From Zygnema cylindricum (taxonomy: Eukaryota > Streptophyta > Zygnematophyceae > Zygnematales > Zygnemataceae): a stretch of 39,058 bases of DNA. Below are positions 12,392 to 23,479 of the stretch, one piece after another. The position numbers and the translations under genes are program-made. The notes under the pieces were generated by a model. It was not told where the DNA came from. It saw only the letters and a program-made list of their open reading frames with translations, and searched no databases. The stretch covers positions 95,255 to 134,312 of the forward strand of contig JBBHKE010002430.1 of the NCBI GenBank assembly GCA_037447655.1, given 5' to 3'. Position 1 is the stretch's first letter, and every line of letters begins with the position of its first letter.

Positions 12392-13007
12392 TGTTTTTTC
12401 GACCCACTGTCACGTCATCTTCAAACTTATCATAAACCACATCGGCAATGTATTTTAAGCAAAGTAGAACCGTTTACACAAATAATAAAACATATTCCCA
12501 CGTGTGAAAAGTTTTCAAAAGTTTTTGACGATTGAAAAAAGTGCAAGGTTATTCGTTTTTGTCCGCATGCACCTTGTACGGTTTTTTTTTTGCAGGGGTC
12601 TCGAGGCTGCAGTGTCATTTCACGCAAAGTTGAAAAATATGCGAAGGTGAAAAATCTGCGAAGTCATGGCGGCCGGACAGGAGAGGTTTACGCAAAGGCA
12701 TGTCGTACAGGCACGGCTGCAAGGCTGTACGTCTACGATATCACGCAATGACATGCGACATGCCAAATCGTTCCAAGAATTACGATGTGTCTTACGACAC
12801 TTCAAAAAGTTTCGAAAAATACGGTGCGGCAAAGACAAATTGTACACAGTGATAGCCGTCACGGGTATTGTCGACGTATACAATCGTCACAAATTTGAAG
12901 TAACAATTTTGAGTAAACACATAGAGACACCTGAAATCTGGGTCCGCCGGATCCACGCTAAAATACAAAGTAAGCTCGCTAAGTTACAAGTACATGGGGT
13001 CGTACCC
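12392..13007 (+). mobile_element. Family A element, copy 3, 5'-truncated
   Basis: Matches copy 2 from TTTTTTCGACCCACTGTCAC onward and keeps the right end (CATGGGGTCGTACCC then TTA, 13008-13010). The left part is missing at the junction with the family C MITE. With the inverted copy at 11603-12180 it forms the two arms of a large hairpin around that MITE. Confidence 0.7.
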
Positions 13008-13114
13008 TTAGTCTAAAAGACTACTGCGAAGCAAAACAACTCCAGAATTCACGGTACGCGGAGCAAGGGTCAAGCATACACCTCAAACCGACAGCTTGTA
13101 CATGACATATATAT

Positions 13115-13590
13115 TAGTGTTGTGTATCGGCAAGATATTTATCGCGATAACACCGATACCGACAGTTATCGGTTATTGAACGGTCAAGGGTTCCAATATA
13201 TCGCTCCGAGACCAACAAATTCTTTATCGGCGATAAATGGAAAAAATATAGTACGCTATATAATAGTACTTTATAATATATTGTATTATATATTTATTTT
13301 TTAACTGTTTATAACGTGGCATGCCACGTGTAGCAATCAGTTCCGTAATCTGTGTAACGTAATAACGGCTGTTCAGCGACGGAATAAACCGTTCAATTGT
13401 ACGGTACAAACCGTACAATTATCGCCGATAGTTATTGGTACCGGTGTTATCGCGTTAAAAAACGGTATTATTGGTTTCTTGTCGGCGATATCACCAATTT
13501 CGATATATTCGTGCCAATATATCAATTATCGGCAAGCCAAAAAAAGGTATATATCGATTATATGCAAAACCCTGTTGATGCACAACACTA
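13115..13590. mobile_element. hAT-like foldback element
   Basis: Ends TAGTGTTGTGTATC and GATGCACAACACTA are inverted repeats. The flanks ATATATAT (13107-13114) and ATAAATAT (13591-13598) match at 7 of 8 bases. Subterminal blocks of CGATAACACCGAT and ACCGGTGTTATCGCG pair with each other, so most of the 476 bp can fold. AT-rich centre, no coding capacity. Confidence 0.65.
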
Positions 13591-13739
13591 ATAAATATGC
13601 ACTGAACTCTTCAAAAGTTCAAATTGAACCGTTACCGTACAACAACCCAAACCGTCCGTACAAACTTATATATACAGACATGAACCAAATCGCCGAACCA
13701 CTACAATAATCTTAACAAGTTCGATACTGCGTTCAACCC

Positions 13740-14260
13740 TCCCGATTCCACAATATTACTGGACAATCGGGAACCCGAATCCGTACCCGACCGTTACCTT
13801 ACCGCCCGCGTCAGATCCCGAATGGATTCGGGGGCCAAATTTTAGGGGCCGATCGGATTCGGGCGGGTGATTCACAAAAAAAAATGAAGAAAATCGAGTA
13901 CGGTCGGGTAACAAAAAAACGAAAAAAAATTGAAGGTTTTGTACTGTCCATACTATCCAACATTATTGTACTTTTTACTCTTTGTGTCGTGGAAGGTATG
14001 AGGGAGATGTACCATTAATTTTTTACATATTCGGGTACGGGCGTGTACGGGTAGTTGCAAAAAAATTGAGTTTCGGTTAACTTTTTTTTTTCGTAAACTT
14101 CCATCAAGTAACAGTTAGCAATTTAGGAGCGTGACATACTGCGGTCGGGTATCAAGTGTTCAAATTTTGAAAAAAAAAAATGTCGGTTTCGGATATCTTT
14201 AATTTCGACTTTTTGCAATCTCTGCTTGAGATGATAGATATGTTCGAGTCGTGTCGGGGG
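13740..14260 (+). repeat. Dispersed repeat G, copy 2
   Basis: Second copy of the repeat at 8455. Its first 100 bases add GGATTCGGG/CCCGAATCC inverted motifs. Confidence 0.65.
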
Positions 14261-14324
14261 AAAGGTATCTTTTGGTTACCACGTTTTCAGTGACGAGGTA
14301 CTCCCAATTTTCTATCAGCAACTC

Positions 14325-14386
14325 GATTCACCGCTTAAGGCGCTAATCGCTATTACTGTTAACATTAGTAGCGATACATGGTGTAG
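14325..14386. mobile_element. Family C-like remnant
   Basis: CACCGCTTAAGGCGCTAATCGC and TTAGTAGCGATACATGGTG followed by TA look like both ends of a family C element with almost no interior. A similar end (TAGCGATACATAATG) lies at 23240-23257. Confidence 0.35.
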
Positions 14387-14731
14387 TATTACAAGCCAAA
14401 AAAATTGCAATAGCCCAAGACATCTGTGGATACTATTGAAAAAAACATTGTCTAGGTTTTGAATAGGCATATTATTCTCTACATTTAAACTTTGGTTTAG
14501 TAACGCAAAATACTTAGTCGCCAACTTCGCAAAAAAAAACGCTCGTACACAATAACATAGACACTTCAATATAGCATGGAAATCAACAAAATTGCATAGT
14601 ACAAAAGAAATCATATTTTAAATCCAGTAGCCACATTATAAAGCAAAGCATTGGAAACAACATTCAGTTGGGAGACGACGAAAACAAAACCAAATTTTGA
14701 TTCATTTGCATCCAACGATTTAATAGGCCAC

Positions 14732-14737
14732 TTTATT
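14732..14737 (-). promoter_or_regulatory. Possible poly(A) signal of the phosphatase
   Basis: AATAAA on the minus strand about 205 bases after the stop codon, the nearest canonical signal downstream of the gene. Weak on its own. Confidence 0.35.
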
Positions 14738-14941
14738 ATTGCATAATCTCATGCCCGGAAAATGATAAAAATATATCACGTCGCTCGAGGTCACTTGTCT
14801 TTGAGTCTTAAAGAGACTGTATAGACCGATTTACCAACCATCACCCACCTCACCAAAACCTATAAAAAACTAGAAAATAATTGAAAAACAAAGACAAAAA
14901 AGCGGAACAAAAACAGAGCACACTCCTCCGCGGAAAACTTT

Positions 14942-17900
14942 CTAACAGAAAGTGGGCTTCTTTGGTCCACAAGTGGAATATTTGTTCACAAGGTCAAATG
15001 AATCTCCAACAACTCCTCCGGCAACTTGGTTGCGGTACCTGTCAATTTAACAAATTCCAGGCAGGAAATTTCAGTAGATTTCAAGTGGGAAAGACAATTG
15101 GGTTTTTTAGGGTTTTTGGGAAAGACTTTTCTGTTGTGAAAACAATATTCTAGTGAAGATTACCAATAAAATAAGAATCCGAGAGCATTGTATTTTATCT
15201 CGAGAGTTGAAATCTCATGAAAGCAATTTATCAATATTTCAATAATTAGCAGTAATGCCCATACAAACCCAAAAAAAGCTGATACACAATTATTAGTAAT
15301 ACAAATAATATAATAGTTTTGGTCAATCAACAATATTCAATAATCGGCACAAAACCATATATATTTCCATTGTGTAATTAGTAAGAGTTACCATGTGTAT
15401 TTAGCGTTGGTGGCATTCATGATCTCAAAAGTGGCATGTCCAAAAGTCAATTCGCGGTAAGCACTGTACTCGGGTTGAGGATTCAAGAATCTGCGGAAAA
15501 ATCAAAACAAAATCTCGGAAATGAGTAAAAAACAAGAAGAAATACAAATAAAAATACAACTACAAATACAATAGAAAATAGACATAAAAGAGGAACCAAA
15601 ACACTAAACAAAGTACATGACAAAAAGGAGGGCACGCAAAGAGTGAAATAGTGTAGAAACATACGGTCCAGCAATTCCTTCCACGTTGCCTCCGTCACCG
15701 ACGGTCACGTAGATGGGTCCGCAAGGGTTCAGACGCATATTGTAGACGGGGTGACTCCTCTCATAGGCGTGCACGTGTCCCGCGACCACAATGTCGGTGG
15801 TAGCATTGTACAAATAAGGCTCGTACCAGATTCGGAGAGGTTCGCCCTACAATTCCGTACATACATAGATCCGGCTCAAACAAAAGTTCAGAATCTCTGT
15901 TGCAATGGACAAAATCGACGCAATAAATTCCTAAATATACGTAATTGCACGGTAACCAAATTGTACAGGAAACAAATGGTACGGTAAACAAATGGTACGG
16001 TAAACAAATTGTACGTTCCAATGCAAGTATTTTCATACACAAATCATTGTTTCGTATTCTACACCAATGTAACATTTCCGTGCGCAACCCATGTATCAAA
16101 TCACTAGAATAGCAGAATTACATAAACATACGCCATCAATATGCACACATTACGAAATATAAGCCTACATATACAAATTAAGTTCTATTATGGTAGAACA
16201 TATTGCAATCCTATGTACAGAAATAAAGTTTGAAATTTGATTTACTCACCTCAAGATAGTGACTCCTGTCAGAGTTGTACCAGGGAGCATGCATGAAGAC
16301 AATCAACCAGGGAGTGGCAGAGCGGTTAAACTTGCAGAGATCCTCCTTCAGCCAGTAGTCCTGCCATACAAAAACAATAATAATAATAATAATAATAATA
16401 ATAATTAGAAAAATAGCAATTTAGCTCAATGAAACAAAAAAAAAAAAAAAGCCATCATCGTTTGTATCGAATTTGTTTAGTAATTTGAAATCACATCACA
16501 CAATCTTTATCTACAATAATTACAGTAGATGATTAAATAAGATACAGAAAAAAAAGTAAAAAACAAACCTGATGAGTGTATTTGGAGAATGAGGATAGCT
16601 GGCAATTCCGATAATATGAGCCGGGCCGATATCCAAAGAGTAGAAAATGGGGGATTTCGCAGACCATGTTCTTGTGGAGTAGGATTTAGTGTCCATATAC
16701 TGAAAAATCCCAAACCAGAGCCCTAATTTCAGTTAAAAAATACATTTTTCTTACATAATTCAGCAACCTTTCCGTCGATTCGAGAAAACGACACATTGAT
16801 TACAGAACCAAAAAATTTCAATCTAAGCAGGCCTCGTCTTCACAAGATGAGTCTCCTATGAAAAAACCCAAATGTATTCTTAATGCTAAAGGGCAAAAAC
16901 TGAAAACTTGACAGAAACATATTTTCACCTGATCAACCATGAACGGATTGTTGTCGATAAGGCCGGGAATTCGCGCAGTGTACGCCTTGTACGGTTCAAC
17001 TTCATTCCAAGCATTAACAAATTCATTCTCGTGGTTTCCGGGAATAAAGGCGGTAGGCTGCATTGCATTACAGCATCCATTAAGGAATGAATTACAAAAA
17101 GAAATAAGGTGGATTACTGACAGTTTTTTAAGGTTTTTAAAAAAAACCGAACACCCACAAAATATTATATCACAAAATCCACCAAGGGATTAAAGACAAA
17201 AAATAGGATGGAGTAGTGACAGTCCGTAAGAATCATAATACCGTCAAATTCACAAAAATAGGAAAGGAAAGCATCAACACACAGAAAATAACGTAGACAG
17301 CAACTCCGACAACAAAGTAGACGGCACCGACAAAGTAGACAAAACCGACAAAATGAACAAAAAGGGAAAAAATGCTTACGGTATAAGCGAAAAGCTTCTG
17401 GGCAAGTCGTGCCCAAGAATCCCATCGGACTCCTCCGATACCGCAGGTCTGGTGGCCGAGGTCGTTCACACCGTCCCATGGGGTACAGTTACGGGAGGCA
17501 TAGGTATCAGCTGCAAGGGGGAAGGAGAGAGAAGTGGAAGAAAAAGAGAGGGTGAGAGGAAGAGGGAAAGAGACAGGTAGAGGGAGAGGGAGTAGATCTA
17601 TGGTAATTAAATTCACAAAATTACTAATAAATTAATAATAATGACAAAATGAAGTGAATGGTAACATCGCAAATATAGATTTTAGAAATCTAAGCATTTG
17701 AAATTATTCAAATAACTAATATTGATGCGATAGATAGTGAAAGGATTACTACAGAAAAATCGAAATAATGGATATTTCAGTGATACACGTTGAGAGGGAG
17801 AGGGAAGGGGGAGGGGAGAGAGAGGGGAGGGGCAGATTCGGTTGCAACTTTACTGAATGTAATGAATAAAATATTTAGATGGCCAAATTAAATTACATAT

Positions 17901-20625
17901 GTCAGAGTGCACAATCACACTTGGTATATTAATGATAAGAGTGCAAATAGTCATATTTGGTACATTCAAAAGAGTACACATGGTCATACTTGGTAACAAA
18001 TAGTCATATTCATATTTGGAAACAATGCCAGGAGTGCACATAAATGTATGAGTGCAAATAGTCACCGTAGTTGAGATCGGCGGCGAAAAGGACAAGATCC
18101 ACATCAGCAGCCTTCATTCTGTCGTATGTGATACTGGCATTGGCGGTTTGTCCCACATCGGCTGAAATATAAAAAAGGAAAAAAAAAAAAAAAAAAGAAT
18201 GAGGACAAAGGAGAAAAAGAGTAGAAAAAGGGTTTCACAAAAGATGGGAAAACATAAAGGCATTTCTGAAAAACATACCCATAAGACCGAACAAAATGCT
18301 CGAATCTCCTTTCTTTGGGAGAGATTTGAAGTCAAAAATTCGTCCGTACCCTCGAACTCGGTAGTAATATACGGTGGAGGGCATCAAAGGGCCAATAAGA
18401 CATTTGAAAATAAATCCGGAGGTATATTGTCCCACGAATCCCTTGGCATATGTGTATTTCTTTCCATCACAGCTGTTTCAAAAAAAAAAATCCATGAAAA
18501 AGTTGAATTCAATTGGACAACCAAAATTTGTTTTCGGTACAATAGTTTAACAGTTATTCAGACATCTGTTGGGATTTTTAGAGAATTTAGTTTCCAGAAT
18601 TATCTAAATTTCAAGAGTTAAAACAATTAAATAATGTTTTACCTCGCTCTGCTTGAGAATTTCGCGGGATTGGTTCCATAGTACACAATTCCCTTTCCGG
18701 AGGCTTTGGGAGTTGTGAAACCGACAAAAATGAAAGATCCGTTTCGTACGGCAGGGAAAAGTCCAATCTGCTCCGCGACAAAAAACGGCCAGCAAAGAAA
18801 ACAGAAGAAAAAAATATCAGTCATGAGATTGAAAATGGTAAATCGACAAGAACAAAAAGTGCATCGGTACGACAGAAAATGGACAGTTTTAATTTGCCAC
18901 AAAATCCAGAAAAGGAACAGGAAAAATAGCATGTTCCATTACTAAATGAAAAATGTACTGGAAAAAAAAGGCATTAAAAAAAGTATCTTTTCTGAAAAAA
19001 GGCATTAAAAAAAGTATCTTTTCTGAGGAAATGCATAAAAAAAGGGAACTTTTTCTGACAGGAGACCAACCAATATGCTGAAAAGTAAGAAACAATATAA
19101 ATAAGATAAACCAGGAAAGGGAGGGAAAAGAAAGGGGTAGAAAGGAGAGGGTAGAAAAGTTTATTACTGAATTGCATTTGAACATTCTCATACTAAATTT
19201 TTCAATTTATCAAAACTGTAAAAATTATGAAATCTAGGTGCAAATTTAAATATCCTACCGGAGTTATTTTGTTTCATATTTCAAAATATCTATTTTTGGC
19301 AAAAAGAAAATCATTTTAGTTTTCCCACGAAAAGAAATGACCGATTATCCAAAACAAGTTGCCCAAAATAAAACAATAAAACAAAAGTATCCAGATAAAG
19401 ACACACTAGAAAAACAAAGAGAAAACAAACAAAAAGAAATACCCAGAAATCAAATTTTGTAAATTGTTAGAGGAAAAAGGATAACAAGTTCCCTCTCTCT
19501 CCCACCCTCCCTCCCTTTCCCTCTCTTCCCTTTCCCTCTCTTCCCTTTCCCTCTCTCTCTCCCTCCCTTTACCTGCTCAGGCTTATTGGTGGTCGTCTGG
19601 TGTCCCTCAGAGAGAGGCACCTCCGGCCCAGTGAAGGGAGGGGTGAAGGGAGGCCTTGACAGGTACGGATCTGGCAGCAAATCGTACACCGTACCTGCCG
19701 TACAGAAACATGTACGGAAAGCAAAAGGTCATGCACCCACAAATCTGAGCACGGACAAAAGAAACAGGCAGGCTGTGCACGACAGAAAATTGTGGGGTGA
19801 AATTATGAAGTGGTGGCTATTAATGACTGAGATACTTACTTTGGAGAACACAAGATTGTGACGTAACAAAGAAAAACGGTGACGTGGCAAAAAATGGAAA
19901 ATGAGAGTGAAGGGAGAGTAGAAAACTGAGAGAGACGTGACAAATGTAAAAGAAAAGTGACGTGACAAATGTAAAATAAGGGAGACGTGACAGAGATGAG
20001 CTGGCAGTGACGTGACAAATGGAAATTTTGAGTGCAAACTGACACGTGTCATGAGTGTGAGTGTGATGAGACACGTGTGAAATGAGGGTGACGTGACGAA
20101 CATAGATGGAAAGTGACGTAATAAATAGAAACTAGGGAGACTTTACTTCTTTAAGAGGTACAAATGGCTGCTTCTGTCGGAAAGCTAGATATGAAACAAG
20201 AGCGACGTGACAAAAACTTCACGATTTCTTTTTTTTTTTAAGCAAAGTTTTACATTTTATGATTTTAAAATTATGATAGCATGGGACTATGATAGAAAAA
20301 ATTGATTTTTTTAATTTCTCTACAAAAGTATTACTAGTATATACGCCAAATAACGACGTTGAGAAATATTTTTAAATAGATTTTGTTACATACTAAAATA
20401 ATGATTCTTGAAAAAAAAAAAAAAGCAGTCTGAGAAAAACCCACATAAAAAAAATTCCCAAAAAAAAAAAAAAAAAAAAAACCCACTAAGGAAAAAAGGC
20501 AAAAACCCAAAAAAAAAATATAAAAATATAAATATATTACCAACTGGTGGGGAAGAAAGAGTGACGTCAGCAAATGCTGACGAAAAAATGGCGGCGAAAG
20601 AAGCCAAAGCCAAAAGAGCCGCCAT
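14942..20625 (-). CDS. Purple acid phosphatase, secreted, 12 exons
   Basis: Metallophosphoesterase of the purple acid phosphatase family, expected to release phosphate from phosphomonoesters outside the cell or in a secretory/vacuolar compartment. Exons read on the minus strand: 20625-20541, 19694-19573, 18767-18643, 18472-18279, 18161-18066, 17510-17380, 17057-16929, 16699-16569, 16360-16250, 15846-15665, 15490-15392, 15038-14942; every intron is GT-AG. The product is about 500 aa if exon 8 is read through its frameshift. The N-terminus ([19 protein letters not shown], then DV) is a signal peptide. Metal-ligand motifs: ADVG at 176-179, ADLNY at 203-207, GNHE at 258-261, VFMH at 359-362 and GHVH at 398-401, so all seven ligands (D, D, Y, N, H, H, H) remain. 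The first Gly of motifs I and II is Ala, which is unusual. The last exon encodes a WYRNQ tail and TAG. The start is the ATG at 20625 in a strong context (ACCATGG). Confidence 0.93.
15971..16017. repeat. Short tandem repeat in intron 9
   Basis: The unit AAACAAATGGTACGGT (16 bases) occurs about three times in a row, the last copy diverged, in the phosphatase's ninth intron. Confidence 0.7.
16375..16403. repeat. (AAT)n microsatellite in intron 8
   Basis: About ten AAT triplets lie just upstream (in gene sense) of the exon 9 acceptor. Confidence 0.9.
16569..16699 (-). other. Phosphatase exon 8 with apparent 1-base frameshift
   Basis: The exon enters in phase 0 ([17 protein letters not shown], then the conserved [16 protein letters not shown]) but leaves in another frame ([10 protein letters not shown]), which joins the phase-0 exon 9 (DYWLKEDL). 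It is 131 bases long where a multiple of three is needed. The shift lies near 16590-16605. Read without correction, exon 9 hits TGA after three codons. Neither an alternative donor nor an alternative acceptor that would cure this is visible. It is either a real disabling deletion or a base missed in the assembly. Confidence 0.75.
19488..19572 (-). repeat. GA-rich minisatellite at the start of intron 2
   Basis: The plus strand shows CCTTTCCCTCTCTT repeated about three times inside a pure pyrimidine tract; on the gene's strand this is a GGGAAAGAGAGG tract beginning just after the exon 2 donor (GTAAAGG). Confidence 0.8.
19858..20210 (-). repeat. TGACGTGA-type repeat cluster in phosphatase intron 1
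   Basis: About ten irregularly spaced copies of GTGACGTGAC/GACGTGAC/GTGACGTAA, and two ACACGTGT palindromes, sit in intron 1, 0.4-0.8 kb downstream of the start codon. Spacing is about 15-40 bases with a shared tail AAATG. TGACGT and CACGTG are cores bound by bZIP/bHLH factors, so an intronic enhancer is possible. A decayed minisatellite is the alternative. Confidence 0.5.
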
Positions 20626-20696
20626 GGTTTCCTTCCTAGGAAAGGAATGCAAGCGAACAGGAAGAATGCACGGTCAGACGCTTAGTCGCAGTCCAG

Positions 20697-20739
20697 ATTA
20701 TATAGTGGTGTACGAAACCATGTGTAGATGTCACACTGT
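20697..20739 (-). promoter_or_regulatory. Core promoter of the phosphatase (20-mer plus TATA box)
   Basis: TATATAAT lies at 20704-20697, 72 bases before the ATG. Exactly 15 bases upstream is ACAGTGTGACATCTACACAT (20739-20720). The same 20-mer, the same 15-base gap and a TATATAA box recur at 29124-29165 in front of the second copy of exon 1. Upstream of the 20-mer are further GTGACA/GCGTGAC repeats (20740-20765). Confidence 0.7.
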
Positions 20740-21225
20740 CACGATGTCACGCTGTCACGCTGTTACGTAAGCATCTGCGAGGATCTGGCCTAAAGAAAAT
20801 ACTGCCACGTAGGATGCAGCTTCGGATGTCACAAAGCGTCACAATACGCGCGTACAGTTTCTAGGATCTGGTTCCCTTTTGAGGTCATACGGCCTATGAT
20901 AGAGTGACACGTAGGAGGTACTATTTTATAGAACAGTGGCGCACCTGTTTATAAAGTACACGTGTACCAGGGATCTTTTCAAGCGGAATACAAAAATGCA
21001 CACCTGTAGGATGCTTCCGTACGGACACGCCAATCGAAGCCCTGCGATTTTTCAAATGAACCGATGCGAACCATTTTAATTTTGTCACGTCACGATGGTA
21101 CCTTCGAATAAACTGCAGCTGTACCGGAAATTTGGCATATTTTGCACAAACGGTCAAAACTTGAGAGGACCATTTGCTTGTCGTTTTTTGTAGAGCTGTT
21201 TTCTGGGCAAAGCTCGGAGATTAAC
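20740..21225 (-). promoter_or_regulatory. Upstream promoter region, inverted duplicate of 28665-29123
   Basis: Reverse-complemented, this stretch aligns with 28665-29123. Shared blocks include TTCCGAGCTT, AAATATGCCAAAT, a GTGCGCAT/GTGTGCAT plus TTTTTGTAT block, a GAAAAGAT block, GCCAGATCC and CTACGTG. Similarity is patchy, with conserved islands separated by diverged DNA, which fits an old duplication that kept regulatory blocks. TGACGT and CACGTG cores occur in both copies. Confidence 0.6.
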
Positions 21226-21740
21226 TGTATGGGTGTGCACTGTGCAGAACTACAGTACAGTATTTCCGAGATGGAATTTGTCTTTCCAACGTTTTAAGTT
21301 TCTAACACGTGTATGTGACGTCATCTTTTTCAAAAAAATCATGCCGGCTGCCCCACCTCCAGTTCTCTAGGGGTTGCTTCTACGTAACGACAAAAAATGT
21401 CTTGATACGTTACGTCCAGGAATCTTCTGAACAGAGAGAGATTACAGTCGCCACGTAGCCGTCATCTATTGCAATTTTGACTTTCTCTCATGTACGGACG
21501 ACATGTCACAGATAACGATGAGAGTCCTTTTTTGTGTACTCTGACTTTTTGGTCCCTTTCGGATTTCAAATGACCACCTTGATAAGAACAAAAACAGACC
21601 AAAAGAGGTATATTCCCAAGGTATATCTGTCAATTTTTAGGGTTTTTTAAAGATGTACCTTTCTATGTTGCTACCTAAAATGAGAAGTTTCCTGCCTAGC
21701 TTCGACCGACATTTAGAAATGTGGACGTTTCTTCTTCATC
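21226..21740. other. Gene-free DNA upstream of the phosphatase promoter
   Basis: Contains TGACGTCATC (21316) and CCACGTAG motifs but no open frame or repeat I recognise. Confidence 0.45.
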
Positions 21741-21744
21741 ACTA

Positions 21745-21943
21745 CACCGCGAATCGTTAATAGCGTTATGAACTCTATATCGGCGCCCCAAAATTTTGAC
21801 ATCAATACTTTAAATAGAACAAACTACACTATTTAAGGGCGTGGACCATAATCTGCCACGTCTCCAGGTACTAAATTAGAATAAATGACGCTAATTTTTT
21901 CTTTACACTAATTATTTCTCAACGCTAATAACGATTCGCAGTG
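21745..21943. mobile_element. Tc1/mariner-like MITE, family C, complete
   Basis: Ends CACCGCGAATCGTTAATAGC and GCTAATAACGATTCGCAGTG, flanked by TA (21743-21744, 21944-21945). 199 bp. Confidence 0.8.
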
Positions 21944-22007
21944 TAGCAGCCAAAAAAGTGGTACACGTCAGCTACTGACTCAGCAGCATAGAGGAGACTA
22001 TGCCCTT

Positions 22008-22194
22008 CACTCTTTAGTCCTTCCTATGGAGTTGAGGCAGCCATGGCTCCATCGCTCTCTCTCTCCTTCAGTGACTACAACAAGTATGGGGGAAAGAGAG
22101 AAGAGATGGAGGCAGGCTGCCATCATTTTCTATATATGTTTCCGCTAATGTAATTTAGACCTAGAAAATACAAAAACTACTTATTTCAACATAG
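22008..22194 (-). mobile_element. Copia LTR fragment (5' part)
   Basis: Reads on the minus strand from TGTTGAAATAAG through a TATTTTCTAGG block to GGAGCCATGGCTGCCTCAAC and AAAGAGTGA. The same order occurs at 33075-32885, immediately beyond the polypurine tract of the copia element, so this is LTR DNA of that family. The rest of the LTR is missing. Confidence 0.65.
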
Positions 22195-22196
22195 AC

Positions 22197-22996
22197 GTAG
22201 GTACAACCTGTGACGATTGAAGAGGACTACGAAACTTTCGCTGATTAGTGACGCCAACCAAAACAACGACAGTTGTAGACGACTAAATTTTTGTGAAATT
22301 GTAGATGTTTAGGGTTTGGTGACATTGTGACGTCACGCTAACTTGTGACAACGTTAACGTCACTGATATACAAGAACTTTCCGCCATGGTTTCCCGATTT
22401 CGTTTTTTCTACTTTTCTCACTCGACTTGCCATTAAATAAAAACCTAAAAATTGTAAAAAAAACAAAAATCAAAGATCTTTCATTTCATACCAATATTAT
22501 CGTGTCTCATTCTAAAAAGTTTGTGATAGAAGCGATAGTGTGAGAGGGAGAGAGGAGAGGCGACGACCATGAAAAATTATAGGAAGGACCCATGAATGGA
22601 AATGGAGATTCGAGACCCCAGTAAATTTTATTCGGTACATGTGCGCGACGAGCACGGAGAAAAATAGCGAGTCCACTCCCTCGTCCAAATTTTTTCCCAC
22701 TCGTGTGGTGCGTGCGTGGAACATTTTTTATTCGCTATTTGGGCGGTACTTTAACAAAAAACACCCCCTCGAGGTGACTTTGGATGAAGTTTTTTGATGG
22801 GCAGGATTCTCTTGCCAAGGGGGTCAAAAAGAGGAAAACGCCAAAATGCGTTCACCAACGACAAACATGCAGTACATTAAATGTATAGAAATGGCGTTCA
22901 CTGTATTTTGGTCAAAATGATTTTCTCATACGGCATAATTTTTTCTCAAAGTTCTCTGAATTTTAGGGCAAAACGGCAAAAAAAAAATAGAGAAGG
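22197..22996 (-). mobile_element. Family B element, inverted, truncated
   Basis: Reverse complement of 26520-27320: shared blocks include CCGCCATGGTTTCCCGATTTCG, GAGGGAGAGAGGAGAGGCGACG and CACCCCCTCGAGGTGA. Its right end runs into the family F repeat instead of a terminal repeat, and its left end abuts the LTR fragment. Confidence 0.65.
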
Positions 22997-23230
22997 TCGT
23001 GTGAATTGTTATTTTTTATGGCGGATAACGTTCGGATGAGCGACACATTTTTGACCGGTTGTCAAAATATTTCCCAAATCAAAGTTGTTCGACAGATTAA
23101 CCATCAACTCCAATCTTAACGGTACGTAACTTGTACTGATATATACTTAAAATGTACATTTTTGACAAGATGACGAAACTACTTGCGCGCAACAAAAATT
23201 GTCACTGCGATTAGCAATTCACAAAAAATA
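22997..23230 (+). repeat. Family F repeat, partial copy
   Basis: Aligns in direct orientation with the right arm of the foldback at 23976-24340: CGTGTGAATT, TCAAAGTTGTTC, TCTTAACGGTACGTAACTT and GTCACTGCGATTAGCAATTC blocks are shared. Confidence 0.6.
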
Positions 23231-23479
23231 TTAACACTAATAGCGATACATAATGTAGTTGATGGAACTGTTGTACATTACGTTTGTTCAGGCTTTCCAA
23301 AGGTATGATGTCGAAATAAAAATTATTGTACTCTACTGTAAGTGCAAGAAAAAAATCAATTTTCCATGAATGAGCAAGCGCGGGTGAATCTACAAATGCT
23401 CAAAACTGTCAGTTCTAGCGTCCACTCGTAAAATATAAAGACACACATAACCGTTATGCGGTTCACACTATAGCACAAA

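Noticed and set aside
17165-17479. Cys-rich minus-strand frames around exon 6
   Set aside because: Out-of-frame and intron read-through of the phosphatase gene; the Cys run comes from intronic repeats.
19450-19689. Basic Arg/Gly/Lys tail after exon 2 coding sequence
   Set aside because: It is translation of the GA-rich minisatellite beyond a good GTAAAG donor.
19858-20210. CRISPR-like array
   Set aside because: Units are only about 10 bases, spacing is irregular, and the locus is an intron in a eukaryote.
20386-20652. Phosphatase start at 20652 giving an N-terminal MHSFPRKET extension
   Set aside because: The codon at 20652 is TTG. The ATG at 20625 has a strong context, and the paralogous exon starts at the aligned ATG with the same exon length.
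20408-20770. 120-codon plus-strand frame rich in Lys
   Set aside because: It is antisense to phosphatase exon 1 and made largely of poly(A) translated as Lys.
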